A program made the position numbers and the translations under genes. Shown one piece after another: positions 12,174 through 22,991 of a stretch of 64,000 bases of DNA. Within the stretch, counting starts at the first letter, position 1; every line of letters starts with the position of its first letter. Below the pieces are notes generated by a model. The model searched no databases. It was not told where the DNA came from and was given only the letters and a program-made list of their open reading frames with translations. The stretch spans positions 15,188,252-15,252,251 of the forward strand of contig OX393562.1 of assembly GCA_947652115.1 (NCBI GenBank), given 5' to 3'. Origin of the DNA: Blastomussa wellsi. Lineage: Eukaryota; Cnidaria; Anthozoa; Scleractinia; Plerogyridae.

Positions 12174-12598
12174 AGCGCATGCACGCGGCGTAAGATCAGC
12201 CGCGCATGCGCAGCAGGTCATGGAGGCGCCTGCCGAGGGACAGTCCATCTCCGTTCCAAGCCTCCAGAGCAGTCAACAGCGGCAACAGTCTCCATCAGCC
12301 AGGCTTGCGTGAATATCAGTTTCGTTTTGACGGTAAACACATGCCAGCGGCTTACCATCAACTGGGCATGTGCAGGTAGACCTGCCCACCAAGAGACAAA
12401 CGTCGACCAAAGAAAAACATTTATATATACTTGCACCAAAATGGTGACAAGATAAGTTAATATAGCTGAAATAAGATTCTATTTATAAATTGAGTGAGTT
12501 CGTACACTGATCTATACATTCAATGACAATGGCATCCTGAAGATGTAGAAATGATATATTTTGTTATAACGGATTTTTTGTACAGTTAATATATTTTT

Positions 12599-12626
12599 AA
12601 TAAACCGCTTAATGTAATAGAATAAA
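12599..12626 (+). promoter_or_regulatory. Poly(A) signals of the PIM-like gene
   Basis: Two AATAAA hexamers, at 12599-12604 and 12621-12626, lie about 430-450 bp after the stop codon and before a change to repeat-like sequence. They are the natural 3' end of the kinase transcript. Cleavage sites are not visible from sequence. Confidence 0.6.
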
Positions 12627-12794
12627 AGAATGCTTTTAGTTAAAATACATGGAAATCTTCTTTATATTATCAAGAAACGAAGTCCCTATCGTGGTGAAAT
12701 AATCCCCAAAATCTTGATTGCTTTTTACCTTGCTCACCTACACGGGAATGTTCCCTACATTCTTGTGCCGATTATTATTTTCATTTTATAAATC

Positions 12795-12985
12795 TCTCTT
12801 TAAGTGATCGTTCAAAGGGTAGATAACCGTATGAGTGGATAAATCGCTATCCAGTGGAAAACATTACCTAGTTTGTTTTGTCAACACTTATCCACTGGGT
12901 AGCAATATATCTGGTGCATGCCGGGATATAGCGTTATCCTTATTTTGAGTTAACGTAGTCCTTTGAAAGGTTACTTCCCGATTTC
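12795..12985. mobile_element. Imperfect palindromic element (MITE-like)
   Basis: GTTCAAAGGGTAGATAACCG near 12810 pairs loosely with sequence near 12940-12970 (ending CTTTGAAAGG). An inner GAGTGGATAAATCGCTATCC faces CACTTATCCACTGGGTAGC. The layout is an imperfect palindrome of about 190 bp with no coding content. Confidence 0.5.
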
Positions 12986-13122
12986 AATAACTGAAAACTG
13001 AATGCATTTACAATCTCGCTAATAGACCATAATATCGGCCCTCATACGCTGAGGTAGTCAGAGCGCAAATCACTAAAATCAACCAATCAGTTTGCTCCAC
13101 TGCCAGTCCAATATTTTCTTAG

Positions 13123-13345
13123 AGGGGGTAAGTTTCTAAAGAAACTATGGTGCTGCGTCGGTGGGAAGTATAACAATATAATTTGGTTTTATCAACTGGG
13201 TTGATAATGTCAATTGGCCACCGTAAAGAGATTCAAGAGCTGACGTTTCGAGCGTTAGCCCTTCGTCGGAGCGAATCCGCTCCGACGCAGGGCTAACGCT
13301 CGAAACGTCAGCTCTTGAATCTCTTTACGGTGGCCAATATTTTCT
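13123..13345. mobile_element. Two Penelope-like terminal fragments, head to head
   Basis: The segment found near 3895-4080 recurs here from about 13123. At about 13278 it is followed immediately by its own reverse complement, making a near-perfect palindrome of about 130 bp centred near the GCGAATCCGCTCCG junction. Each arm has the CGAAACGTC hammerhead-like block. One arm reads CGACGA and the other CGACGC, so their cores differ. Confidence 0.6.
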
Positions 13346-13594
13346 TAGCATTGCACCGGTGTGATCCCGCGTGAAATGCGGACATTGTAGTGGCTTACAA
13401 AAGAGAAAAATAACATTTTACTTGCATGAAACCCTCTCCTATTTTTATTGGTTTGTAAAACAACATTAGGGAACTATCTTTGGACCAAAATACCCGGTTA
13501 GTGTTCGGTCAGATCAATATCATTCTTTCTCGATCTCACGGTCCGCTGTCCACTTGTACTTATGCCGAGAATCTTTTCTTTCAGTCGTGTAATA

Positions 13595-13965
13595 AATCTG
13601 GACCATTCATCGTTTCTGGGAAACGAGTACTTTTTCATCGAGTCTCGATAACATTCGTATGAGACTCGAAAAGCAATCGTGACTCGTTCATAAAGCTTCT
13701 AAAAACGAGACTCGTTATTAAAAATGAGGCTCGTTTTTTAAAAACAAGACTCGTTTATGAAAACGAGACTCGATAAGAAAACTCTCTAGACTCGATCATC
13801 AAACGAGATTCGTTGATCAAATCCTGACTCGATTTTTCAAACGAGACTCGCTTTAATTTAAAATGTCGCTCGTGTAATTACAAACGAGACCCGTTGTATG
13901 GACCAAAAAGCTATTCAAATGAGATCACCCAATTCGTTAGGGGTGGGGCGGGTAACGGTCCAATA
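13595..13965. repeat. Dispersed repeat with CGAGACTCG sub-repeats, copy 1
   Basis: At least ten variants of ACGAGACTCGTTT, often as short inverted pairs, fill the stretch. The whole segment, including the flanking GTTTCTGGGAAACGAGTACT and ATGAGATCACCCAATTC blocks, reappears inverted at 32085-32460. This is an interspersed family, not a local satellite. Confidence 0.7.
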
Positions 13966-15566
13966 GCAAGATTTTCTGATTTCCAGGTAAATGCTCTCCT
14001 TTTTGACTTGGAAGAGATTGTAAATGAAAGGGACAATTTGAGAGGAAAAGTTAATATGAAACACAGATAACTATTGGGGTTTGAAAGCTTGAATACTCAA
14101 AGGGGACAGCAACTTTGTAAAAAGTTTAATCAACTGATCATAGGTGTTATAAGTGACCTATTAAAATGTAAGATCTGGAATGTGTTGGAAAGACTGCTGT
14201 GAGCCACTTTAAAACAAAGGGATTTAAACGGGTTTATATTTGCTCCCTTAGGGGGGAAATTTACAGTTGAATAAAATAACTCATCTTTTTCCCCCTGATC
14301 ATTTCTGTATTTATTATTGAAATAAACCGCTAGTGATATCCACTGTAACAAACTAACCAGAGACAATGAACATAAGCAACACTTTATTTACTAGATGATT
14401 TATTAAGTTTAAGAAAAATCTTCCGCATATTATTTTTTAACCTTCCAATACACATGTGTATATATGTTCTTTTCTTTATTCATACAGTAAAACAGATTAT
14501 GGTATTAAAATTTGATATCAAAATATATTTATTCCACTTTACTACCTTTGTAATCTACAAATGATTTTATTTGCACATCCATGACTTTCTGCAGATTTTT
14601 TAATACTAATCTCTTTCAGTAAACACCATTCAATGAGAATTTTTCCCAGTTTAATGATCTAGTGTTTGTTAGTTGATGACAACTCTTATTCTCTCATTCT
14701 CTTTTAATTTGTTAAGTATTCTATTTTTTCTGCCAATCCAAAAGTTATTGTGTAAGAGGAAGTTTGCCTTCACATTATTTTACACTAATTTTCGAAATGT
14801 TAGTTTCAGTTAAATTCCAGTCTCTACTGGGTAGTATGGCATTTGCAAACCTTTAAGAGCAATTACAGAGCAAGAGCGGTACATATTCAAAATTTTAAGG
14901 ATTAAATGCACTGTACAACATCATAGTGATTGTTATATACATAATTTTGAGCAGTTACACCAACACTTGTTTGCACTCTAATTGTGTAGCTACATCATAA
15001 TCCATTATTGTTCATTATTCCATTAACAGATGCATTTTTTATTAATTTTTACCAACTGTCCAAATTTAAAATAAATCGGACAGTTTTTGCTCAAATTGTC
15101 CAATTTAAGAAAAATCTGGATACCTTCCATCAACCAATGAATTGTCAAGAAAAACTAGTTTGGAGGGTGAAACATTTGTTATGTTCATATATTTTGGGAT
15201 GCTATATAATTAATAGGTAACATGACTACATGCTTGGCCAATTTAGCAGTCCTCAGAATTTTTATAATCCAATTATGGATGCATGTAGTCCTATTACATA
15301 TACTAATGCAGCATCTGGAACAAATTTTTATTTTTTAGCCAAGCTAAGAACAAGCCAATCAGGTGTGAGACTACTACACAGCAACGGTCATTAGTTTGTG
15401 GTTTTTAGATTTGTTAGTGTGTCCTGAACTTTGATGTGATTGGTCACTTCACAATCTGAATCAACATTCCTGAAATGTTTCAGGTGTTTCTTAGCAAGGC
15501 TATAATATTTGGATTCATAATATAAACACCAGTGAAATACCAGGTGAGCTTTCAGGCGAAAACATA
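13966..15566. other. AT-rich intergenic DNA, no gene seen
   Basis: Long runs of A and T with short accidental ORFs on both strands. No exon with both splice signals and coherent coding content was found. Confidence 0.5.
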
Positions 15567-16008
15567 TCTTCACACTCGAAGATAACATTACCCAATTTCA
15601 TACTGGGGGACAGCTAACGAAATCCGCATATTATGGGATTATTCAACACAAGACCCACATAGTCAGGAAATGCACACTGAGCATTTCAAAATCTGTAAGT
15701 TTGGTGTTAATCAAACCAATATTGAAGGAGATTCAGGCATTCAAAAACTTGAACATTTACTAAGAAATGTATGGATTGCCGGCCACTTTGTCCGGACTCC
15801 ATATATTTCTTAGTAAATTTTTGAGTTTTTGGTTGGCTGTATCTCGTTCAGTATTAGACCAATAAGCACCAAACTTGAGGATCTTGTAAAGCTCGGTCTG
15901 CTCTTTCCGAGTAGGTGGGTCTTGTTTTGTATAATCCCATAATATACGGACTCGGTCCCTGTCCCCCCGGTATGAAATCGGGCAATGTTATCTTCACATG
16001 TGAAGATA
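15567..16008. mobile_element. Foldback element of ~440 bp
   Basis: The left arm runs from CACTCGAAGATAACATTACC near 15573 through TATTATGGGATTATTCAACA to a centre near 15785. The right arm gives the same order in reverse complement and ends near 16000 (TCGGGCAATGTTATCTTCAC). The centre has TTACTAAGAAATGTATGGA facing TCCATATATTTCTTAGTAA. It is a long imperfect hairpin without a gene and is probably a non-autonomous transposon. Confidence 0.6.
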
Positions 16009-16255
16009 TTACCGTTGCTATGGTTATGTAATAACTCGTGCCTTTCACAGCCAAAGTGAAAAGGTTTGGAAGTTCATTGGTGTTTATATAATAAAGAGAT
16101 TACATGGCTGCTTGGAGATGCAATATTTCTCTTCTCATGTTTATACAAATTTCACTCGTTTGCTGCTCTCACTCGTTAAATTACTTCCAACACTCGGAGA
16201 GAAATTTTGTATTTCCGCACAGCCATGTAGTATCCTCTATTTATTTATCTGCTAA

Positions 16256-18205
16256 TTATTTTTTGTCTCTATCATCATCCTCCGACAGCTTCATCTTCTT
16301 TCTTCTTTTTCTTTTCTTTTTTCCCTTTTCTTGACTTTCTTCTGTTTTAAGTGTAAAATCAAAGACAACGTGAAATAGTCCCCTATTGGAATTTTTCATA
16401 GAGTTATAAATCAAAAGGTCACCTTTCAATTATGTTAAATGTAAAATTAATAGCAAACATAATTTATTTGATCACTTTGCTTGCACTGCCTCAAATTAAA
16501 ATTTTTCACATTGCTTACTGTTTTATTTAAAATTAGTAAGGGTAAGGGTCCTTTTTATACACAGTACAGTGGCCTTTGATATTTATCACAAATTCTCAAG
16601 ATGAACTTGTTTACCTTTTTCAGTCACACTTTCTGTTTCATCCTTCTGTTTTGCTTCTGTCGATGGACCTGTATGTTAAAATTAATATTTAAAGCCATTA
16701 TCTTCTGATCATATCTATTTGTGATGTAAATAGTGGTTGCTGCTGTAATACCAACTTAACCTTTTTAGTGTTTTTCAATTCTGTAAAAACAGAACTTTAA
16801 AGCCTTAAGATTGAAGCTTAAGTTCTCAGTTATTCACCAGGCTGAAAATTATTTTACCATCTACTGCATAACAAGTAATCACCTCTTTACTATTTTTCAT
16901 AATAATATTTCAGTACATCCTTACCTGGTTGTTCTTCAGCTGATTTTGTTTCAGATGCTGCATCTACAGAGTTACACAACAACAATTAATGTATTAAGGC
17001 TCAGCCTCCCTTTTCATTGTAGAAACCAAGAGTTTTAAAAACTTTTCTCTGAAATTATGATCAAAATTGTTACCAGGTAATGTTGCTGAAAGGTCTTGGT
17101 TTCCTGCAGATGTTCCCTTAAAAGAAACCTAATTGTGAAAAGGGGTTTTTAAAACAAATCATCAGTCACTTGTTGCCATCACAAACTAAGTATTGCTTGA
17201 TTTTCTATTATTATTATCATAACATAGGATAAGTTGATGCCATTTTATTTTATTTTCAGTGGCAGAATTAACAATACGTATTTATCAATGCAAGAAACTT
17301 ACAGTCCTCCTTTTTTTGAGTTAATACATAAAATAAGGATTGTAACTCGCGCTTATTTATATTTATGCTTCTTTTGCTGCTGTTCTTAATAACGTTTTGC
17401 TCATGTCATTATTATATGCTTAATATGCCTGCTATTTAAAACAGACAATGGCATGCATACCTGGCAATTAAGGAGCTTTGAGATGTCCTCTTCTTCCTGT
17501 GAATTATAATTTCCGTATTGTTAGATTTACCAGTAATCTGACTGAGTTTTTCCACGAGTATTTTTTTTTGTTAACCGCACATGCGTCAATTCTCGATTTG
17601 CTTTTTTCAAACCATGGCCATATTTCTCTCACACTTACACAATAAAAGCATTTCATTTTATCTCTTTTTTCAGCATTATACATCTCTGTTTAACTTACTC
17701 GCTCTTGTAGGTACAGCACACCATTCCCATCTATTGCATCATCTGGCTGTAAAATTTTGGTCCCTTGATGGAGGGTGAAGAATAATGGCAGGTGCCCCAT
17801 TGCACCTGCCCAGTCATAGACTTCCTGTAATTTAATGGTCAAAGATTACTTCTTTGGAAGACTGGACACAATAACATGATGTGTGTTCCTTCAATTAACA
17901 TAAATGAATCAAATTTTCATATCTAACTAATTTTCTTAGATATTTTTGAACTCACGATAACCTGAACTTTCCCCAAAACTCATTCATTGAACATCTATGT
18001 ATGTTTGTAAAATTTTGTTATGACACCTCAAAATAAATTTCAAAATCAAATACTCATATATTCATACCTGATAACAGGCCTTTTTTTTGAAATAGGCGTC
18101 TTCTTTTGCTCCATTAGGCAAATTGACAATGATATGCCACGTATTTTCAGTACGTGGCTCCTTTTTTTTCCCCACTCTTCTTTGCCGTACTTCTCTGATC
18201 GTTTT
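16256..18205 (-). CDS. Protein with a possible ubiquitin-like (UBX-like) domain and basic C terminus, 5' part missing
   Basis: Seven minus-strand exons join in phase: 18205-18068, 17824-17699, 17496-17461, 17116-17074, 16963-16925, 16668-16615 and 16341-16256 (TAA), giving 173 residues. The first two hold a compact segment (WHIIVNLPNGAKEDAYF, then CYQEVYDWAGAM, LPLFFTL and VLYLQER). Its strand-helix-strand order and F..LPNG/VYDW pattern resemble a UBX or other ubiquitin-like fold; this is inference from pattern only. A short acidic exon (EEEDISKLLNCQ) follows, then three short Ser/Glu/Lys/Thr-rich exons bounded by phase-1 introns, and a last exon rich in Lys/Arg (KGKKKRKRRKK), which may be a nuclear-localisation signal. 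No Met start is present, so upstream exons lie beyond 18205, possibly in the gap. Exon structure is well supported; function is not known. Confidence 0.68.
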
Positions 18206-18825
18206 CTACAGACACATTTGTTGAAATGCAAGTTAACCTAACATTTCTAAGATTGTTTTCCTTAATGGATGTGGTGGATGATTGTTACTGCATAACAGCA
18301 GACATCTTCGGCTTATGTAAATTGCCCATTTCAGATCAAATGATGCTCTCTAGAGAAATTTTCCTTTGTTTATTTTCAAACTAATCTTTCCTTTTCATAT
18401 TATTGTTTTTAATTTGAAAGAAATAATTATACAGGGTAACATCAGGTAATCTGCAATAGGACAACAAATCAATCAAGCTTTGTTTAAGCCAGCCAAAGGA
18501 TCTTGAAATTCCCTGACTTTTCCCTGACAAATGTAAAATTTCCCTGACCAACTAAATTAGAAAATCGCAAATTAGTCCTGGTAACTGCATCCAACCACCC
18601 CACACAGCCAACCTCTCCACCCATTTATTTAACCAAAACATCACTGAATTCTAAAAATTTCACTTTTCCCTGACTTTAAAGACTTAAACCTCCCCTGACC
18701 CTACATTATTTTTTCTCTGACTGTTTCCTGACCTGTGGCAACCATGTTTAGAGGTTTATTCATAATTAATCCAGCATTGCTTAGAACAAATAATTTTTTA
18801 AACACTTGTACATAAAACTTTTTAT
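18206..18825. other. Probable 5' intron of the minus-strand gene
   Basis: AT-rich DNA with several TTTCCCTGAC-type short repeats (about 18505-18730). No exon that joins the one at 18205 in phase could be recognised before the assembly gap. Confidence 0.4.
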
Positions 18826-19025
18826 NNNNNNNNNNNNNNNNNNNNNNNNNNNNNNNNNNNNNNNNNNNNNNNNNNNNNNNNNNNNNNNNNNNNNNNNNNN
18901 NNNNNNNNNNNNNNNNNNNNNNNNNNNNNNNNNNNNNNNNNNNNNNNNNNNNNNNNNNNNNNNNNNNNNNNNNNNNNNNNNNNNNNNNNNNNNNNNNNNN
19001 NNNNNNNNNNNNNNNNNNNNNNNNN
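18826..19025. other. Assembly gap (200 N)
   Basis: Exactly 200 unknown bases, a typical fixed-size scaffold gap. It lies between the minus-strand gene and the plus-strand TRAF-type gene and may hide their first exons and shared upstream region. Confidence 0.98.
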
Positions 19026-19129
19026 AGTCTGTGACGTCAAACCCAGGAATAGACCCATGCCCCTTCTGACTCGGTTGTGAACCAAATAACGTACAGTTTT
19101 TCCTATTTTTTAACGCTATAAATAGTCGG

Positions 19130-19235
19130 CATTTAGTAAAAAGGAGAAATAAAAGGTGCAATGCGTTTCGAACTGGTGCAAAATCTTATTTTAACGAAAA
19201 CATATTTTGGGGTTCGGTGCACTTAAACAAATAAA
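19130..19235. repeat. Dispersed repeat, partner near 38880-38985
   Basis: GGTGCAATGCGTTTCGAACT and TTTTGGGGTTCGGTGCACTT recur with few changes near 38905-38970. It is an interspersed repeat of unknown class. Confidence 0.55.
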
Positions 19236-19435
19236 GAAGCCTAAGCCATGTATTATACTGTTATAAAACTTGACAGCATTTCAGAACACGAGGGAAATGA
19301 GTCCTATCTATATAATAAATGAAAATAACAGGAACAACGTACCCTGTTGTCCATTTGGTGTTTCTACAGATGCAAGCCAAAAGTATGCATTTTTAGCATT
19401 TGTTTTTTTAGCATTTGTTTTGATTTTGTTTTCAG

Positions 19436-22084
19436 TCGATTAGAAGATTTTTCATTTCTGGCCACGAAACGAACTGCCCAGAAGTGCCACAGCCCTGCCC
19501 ACTTGAATGCGGTAAATCGATTCCAAGGTTTGTAAATTAATTAATTAATTGTGGTTTTACCCGAAATATGCGTTATTTTAAGCGTACACCTAACCTATTT
19601 GATGGTCAACAGTATATGAGCTCACATACCATTGCCTCTAAACCAATCAGAACTATGCCATAGGGAAATGCAAATTGGGCAATGCTTATTACAGTTTATC
19701 AGGAATGATTCCGTTCATAATTATTTAGATTTGTCAATGTTAAAACTGTCGAGAAGATAATTTTTTCAATTTTAAACTTATCATGTGTATGCGTTTTTTG
19801 AAAAAAAAAAATGAGGGAAACGGGTGCCGTGCCATAGATTCCATAAAAGTTTAATTTTAAACTGATCATGTGTGCCTATTTTTAAAAAATGCGGGGAACG
19901 GGGACGTGCCATACCTGATGATGGGGAGAACCCACACCAGCTATGGCACTGAAGACTCATGTCATATCTGAAGTATAAAAAAGTATTGCGCTTTCTCTCT
20001 TTATAAAACTGTTCACAAAACGATAAGGACCTTGCTGAGGTGTAACTAACGTTCATACCTTGACCATTCGATCAATAGTTTGGCAAATTAAGCATCTGCA
20101 ACTTCTGTCACATAATAAATTTGGACCCTAAATGTAATTTAGACCAGTCTCTCACTTGACTTCATAATTTTCCTAATTGCCGGAATTTGCAGGACATGAC
20201 AATAGTTATAATTAAATTAAAAAAATATTTTAGTAACCTCCTGTGTTATAAAGCGTGCGCAGTAATACAATACCCATAATATTGATATTTTCAGATCTCA
20301 TGTCCTGTTGCATCTCTTTAATTGTGACGAGCGAGTATTCAAGTGTGAAGTTAAAGGGTGCAACAACTACTACAAAAGGAGACAGCAATACCAGCACGAC
20401 CGCAGATATGAACAAAGCCACCAAGTTTATCTAAAAGAAGAAATTCAATCACTGAAATGCAGCATGTTTGACAACGTATGTGTTATGTCTTTCACAAATC
20501 GTATCAGGTCTACTGGTGTATATTAATTCGATTAACAGGTCAAGACTTATTTTTAAATCAAGGGAGAAGTCACATCCACAGTCGGCCTGTAAATGCAGTA
20601 AATTAAAAGTATCCTCCCCTTTCAAGACTTGCCATGACAATCGACAGCAATTACTAGGATTTGAATCGAGTGTCAATTGAGACAATTGATAATAATCTAT
20701 TATATCGATTGCCTCCTGATGATTGATTTCCAGACATAACTAATCGACGCCAATTGACTAATTCTGTCTGGTGATTTTCATCCATATTGGGCACGCTAGA
20801 TAAAATGGGATAAAAGGCTTGAGCTAAAAATTAAAGTTGTAATTATCTGAATTAAATCCCGGGAGGATAATAGGAAATTAGCAGGCAACACGTTTATAGA
20901 GTAAATAATAAATTGAACTGCAATGTATTGAGAAGATGCCAATTACTCTAAGAATTGCTGGTTTAGATGGCTGCTGGATTGCGGACATTGCAAGTTAATG
21001 TTTATTACACCTTGCTGGTGAACATGCTATTGCACCTATCAATGTTAAGCCAGTGGCATGGGGGGGATGGGCATAGGTGGGGAACTTTTGACCGTTTTAA
21101 TGTCCTTTCTAGCAACATTTTATTGACTTTTAATTACTGTTTTCCACAAACGCCCTGGGGAAGGGCATTTGAACAGAAAATCTCAGCTCTTTTTAAACGC
21201 CCCACCTATGTTCGGCCTCTCCCCTCTCCCCCCGGCTTAACATTGATAGGTCCATTACCAACAAAAACCTTTGTATTTTTAAAATTAAATTATGGCAAAT
21301 CCTTAGGCTATCTTAGATAATTGATTTTCATCACGACATTTTTCGTGTCAGTCATCTGAAAGCGAATATCTGTCTAAGTTGAATTTAATTCAAGATAAAA
21401 TGGGATTTAAATTTACGTTTTTAATCTTATCTTTCATTAGGTGTTTTTGAATGTACAACGGAGAATACAGCAAGTAAGAGTATTCAAGTGGAATGTTGGA
21501 GAAGTTTCGACTAACCTACCTAGAGCACTGGCCTGCCCAATTTTTGGTTTCGACCGAAATCAATTTATTTGCCGTTGGAATCAAAAGGTACAAAAAATGT
21601 ACCTTCTAAAAGTTACCGGTTCCACACCTATCACTGTTAAAGTGAGGTAAGATTTAGGATTGTAAAAACATATTATGATACCTTATACTTCAAGCCAAAA
21701 ATAAAAATGCTTCATTTTTTACATTGTACAACAGTAAACTAACTGGTCCTTTTTTAAAATATGTTTCTTTAAAAAATCATACAAGAGAAAAAAATCTTTA
21801 AATTTCATATACAAACTTTTAAACCTTTGCCACAAACATTGTTTATATATTTCATTAAAATCATGGATCCTGCCTTGCACATTGAAAGTACTCATCACAT
21901 AAATCAACCCTAACTTTTCACCAACAGGTTTGCAGTGCTTTCAGGTGGAAACCAGCAAGTGTTCTCCATTCCAAACCCTGTCACCCTTAATGAAGGCCAA
22001 ATGGCTGTTACAGATGTTGCTCCTGTTCAAGACCAAAAAGAAGCCATTGTAAAGATTATAATCACTGTTTTAAAACATGAATGA
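19436..22084 (+). CDS. TRAF-type zinc-finger protein with unusual C-terminal domain, 5' part missing
   Basis: Exons 19436-19527, 20295-20475, 21441-21646 and 21928-22084 (TGA) join in phase and give 211 residues. The first two encode CPLECGKSIPR, then HLFNC, CEVKGCNNYYKRR and QYQHDRRYEQSH. This Cys/His spacing is that of TRAF-type zinc fingers, which bind zinc and help adaptor or ubiquitin-ligase proteins assemble. A short helical piece (EEIQSLKCSMFD) follows, where TRAF proteins have a coiled coil. The last ~110 residues begin VFKWNVGEVSTNLP and may be a strongly diverged MATH (TRAF-C) domain. I see the W-x-V opening and a strand-rich pattern but not a convincing MATH signature. A RING finger, if present, would be upstream, in or near the gap. 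It is transcribed away from the minus-strand gene at 16.3-18.2 kb. Confidence 0.72.
21031..21253. mobile_element. Inverted-repeat element (MITE-like) in TRAF-type gene intron
   Basis: TGCACCTATCAATGTTAAGC at 21031 faces GGCTTAACATTGATAGGTCC near 21234. A second member with nearly the same ends and similar length lies at 26758-26984. Shared TIRs and size define a family. Confidence 0.68.
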
Positions 22085-22099
22085 ACACCGTAATGTATG

Positions 22100-22141
22100 G
22101 TTCCAGAAAATATCCACACCCCCAACAATATTTTCTGGAAC
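22100..22141 (+). promoter_or_regulatory. Perfect 14-bp stem-loop just after the TRAF-type stop codon
   Basis: GTTCCAGAAAATAT at 22100-22113 pairs perfectly with ATATTTTCTGGAAC at 22128-22141 across a C/A-rich 14-base loop. It starts 15 bases after the stop codon, so it would lie in the 3' untranslated RNA. A regulatory role is inference. Confidence 0.45.
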
Positions 22142-22356
22142 TACATAATAGTAACGAACAGTCAGATACGGGTAATTTAGCAACATTGATTTTGCACTCT
22201 GGAATCAAAGGAATTTCATTTCAGAGGAAAAAATTGCATGAAAGAATACTATGAAAAATGTCATTTGAGATACGTGATCTATGCTCAAACTTAGTAGCAA
22301 ATACATGTATGCAATAATTTGCTTGGTTTCTAGGCTGCAAAACTATATTAAAACTT

Positions 22357-22362
22357 AATAAA
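22357..22362 (+). promoter_or_regulatory. Candidate poly(A) signal of the TRAF-type gene
   Basis: AATAAA lies about 270 bases after the stop codon, the first canonical hexamer downstream on this strand. Confidence 0.5.
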
Positions 22363-22991
22363 TGGGGCACTCTGATAGGTCAATTTAGCATCTTCTATCT
22401 GCCCGTGTATTTACGCAGACAAGCATTTCACTATGACAAACGCGCTGAATTACTGAGTCATGACAAAAATGATCAAAAACAAGTAGCTCTGTTTATGTCT
22501 GATCGTGTTTGTTTGATTCAACATCTCTTTTCAGTGAAATGTTCATAGTTATTCTGTGCTAAGGGGCAGACCATTTCGATTCTAAGGGGTGGTTTTGAAA
22601 CAAATATCCTGCAAGTACACTTGAAAATTACATTTCGCATACACAACCAGTGCCAAATAAAAATTAACACACATTCAGGGAGCCAAACAAAATTCCTGTT
22701 ACATGGAGAACAAAAATATCATGCACACAAATGACCCAAGAAATAAAATTCCCTGTGCATGGAAAGGTTTGAAAAAACAAATCGTGCCTGTACAAAATCC
22801 CCCCCCCAATAAGTCAAATGGCCTTCTCCTAATGCATAAGCTCTCATGGTGGCTAACAGTAGTTTAAAGCTATTAATCTGTCGTATTCTATTACAGCTAG
22901 GCCAATGATGCAAATAAAAAACAATTAGTAAAATTGTATAAGAAAACGCCAACACATTGTTTTGTAACTAAACAAATCATTCCGCTAATTA

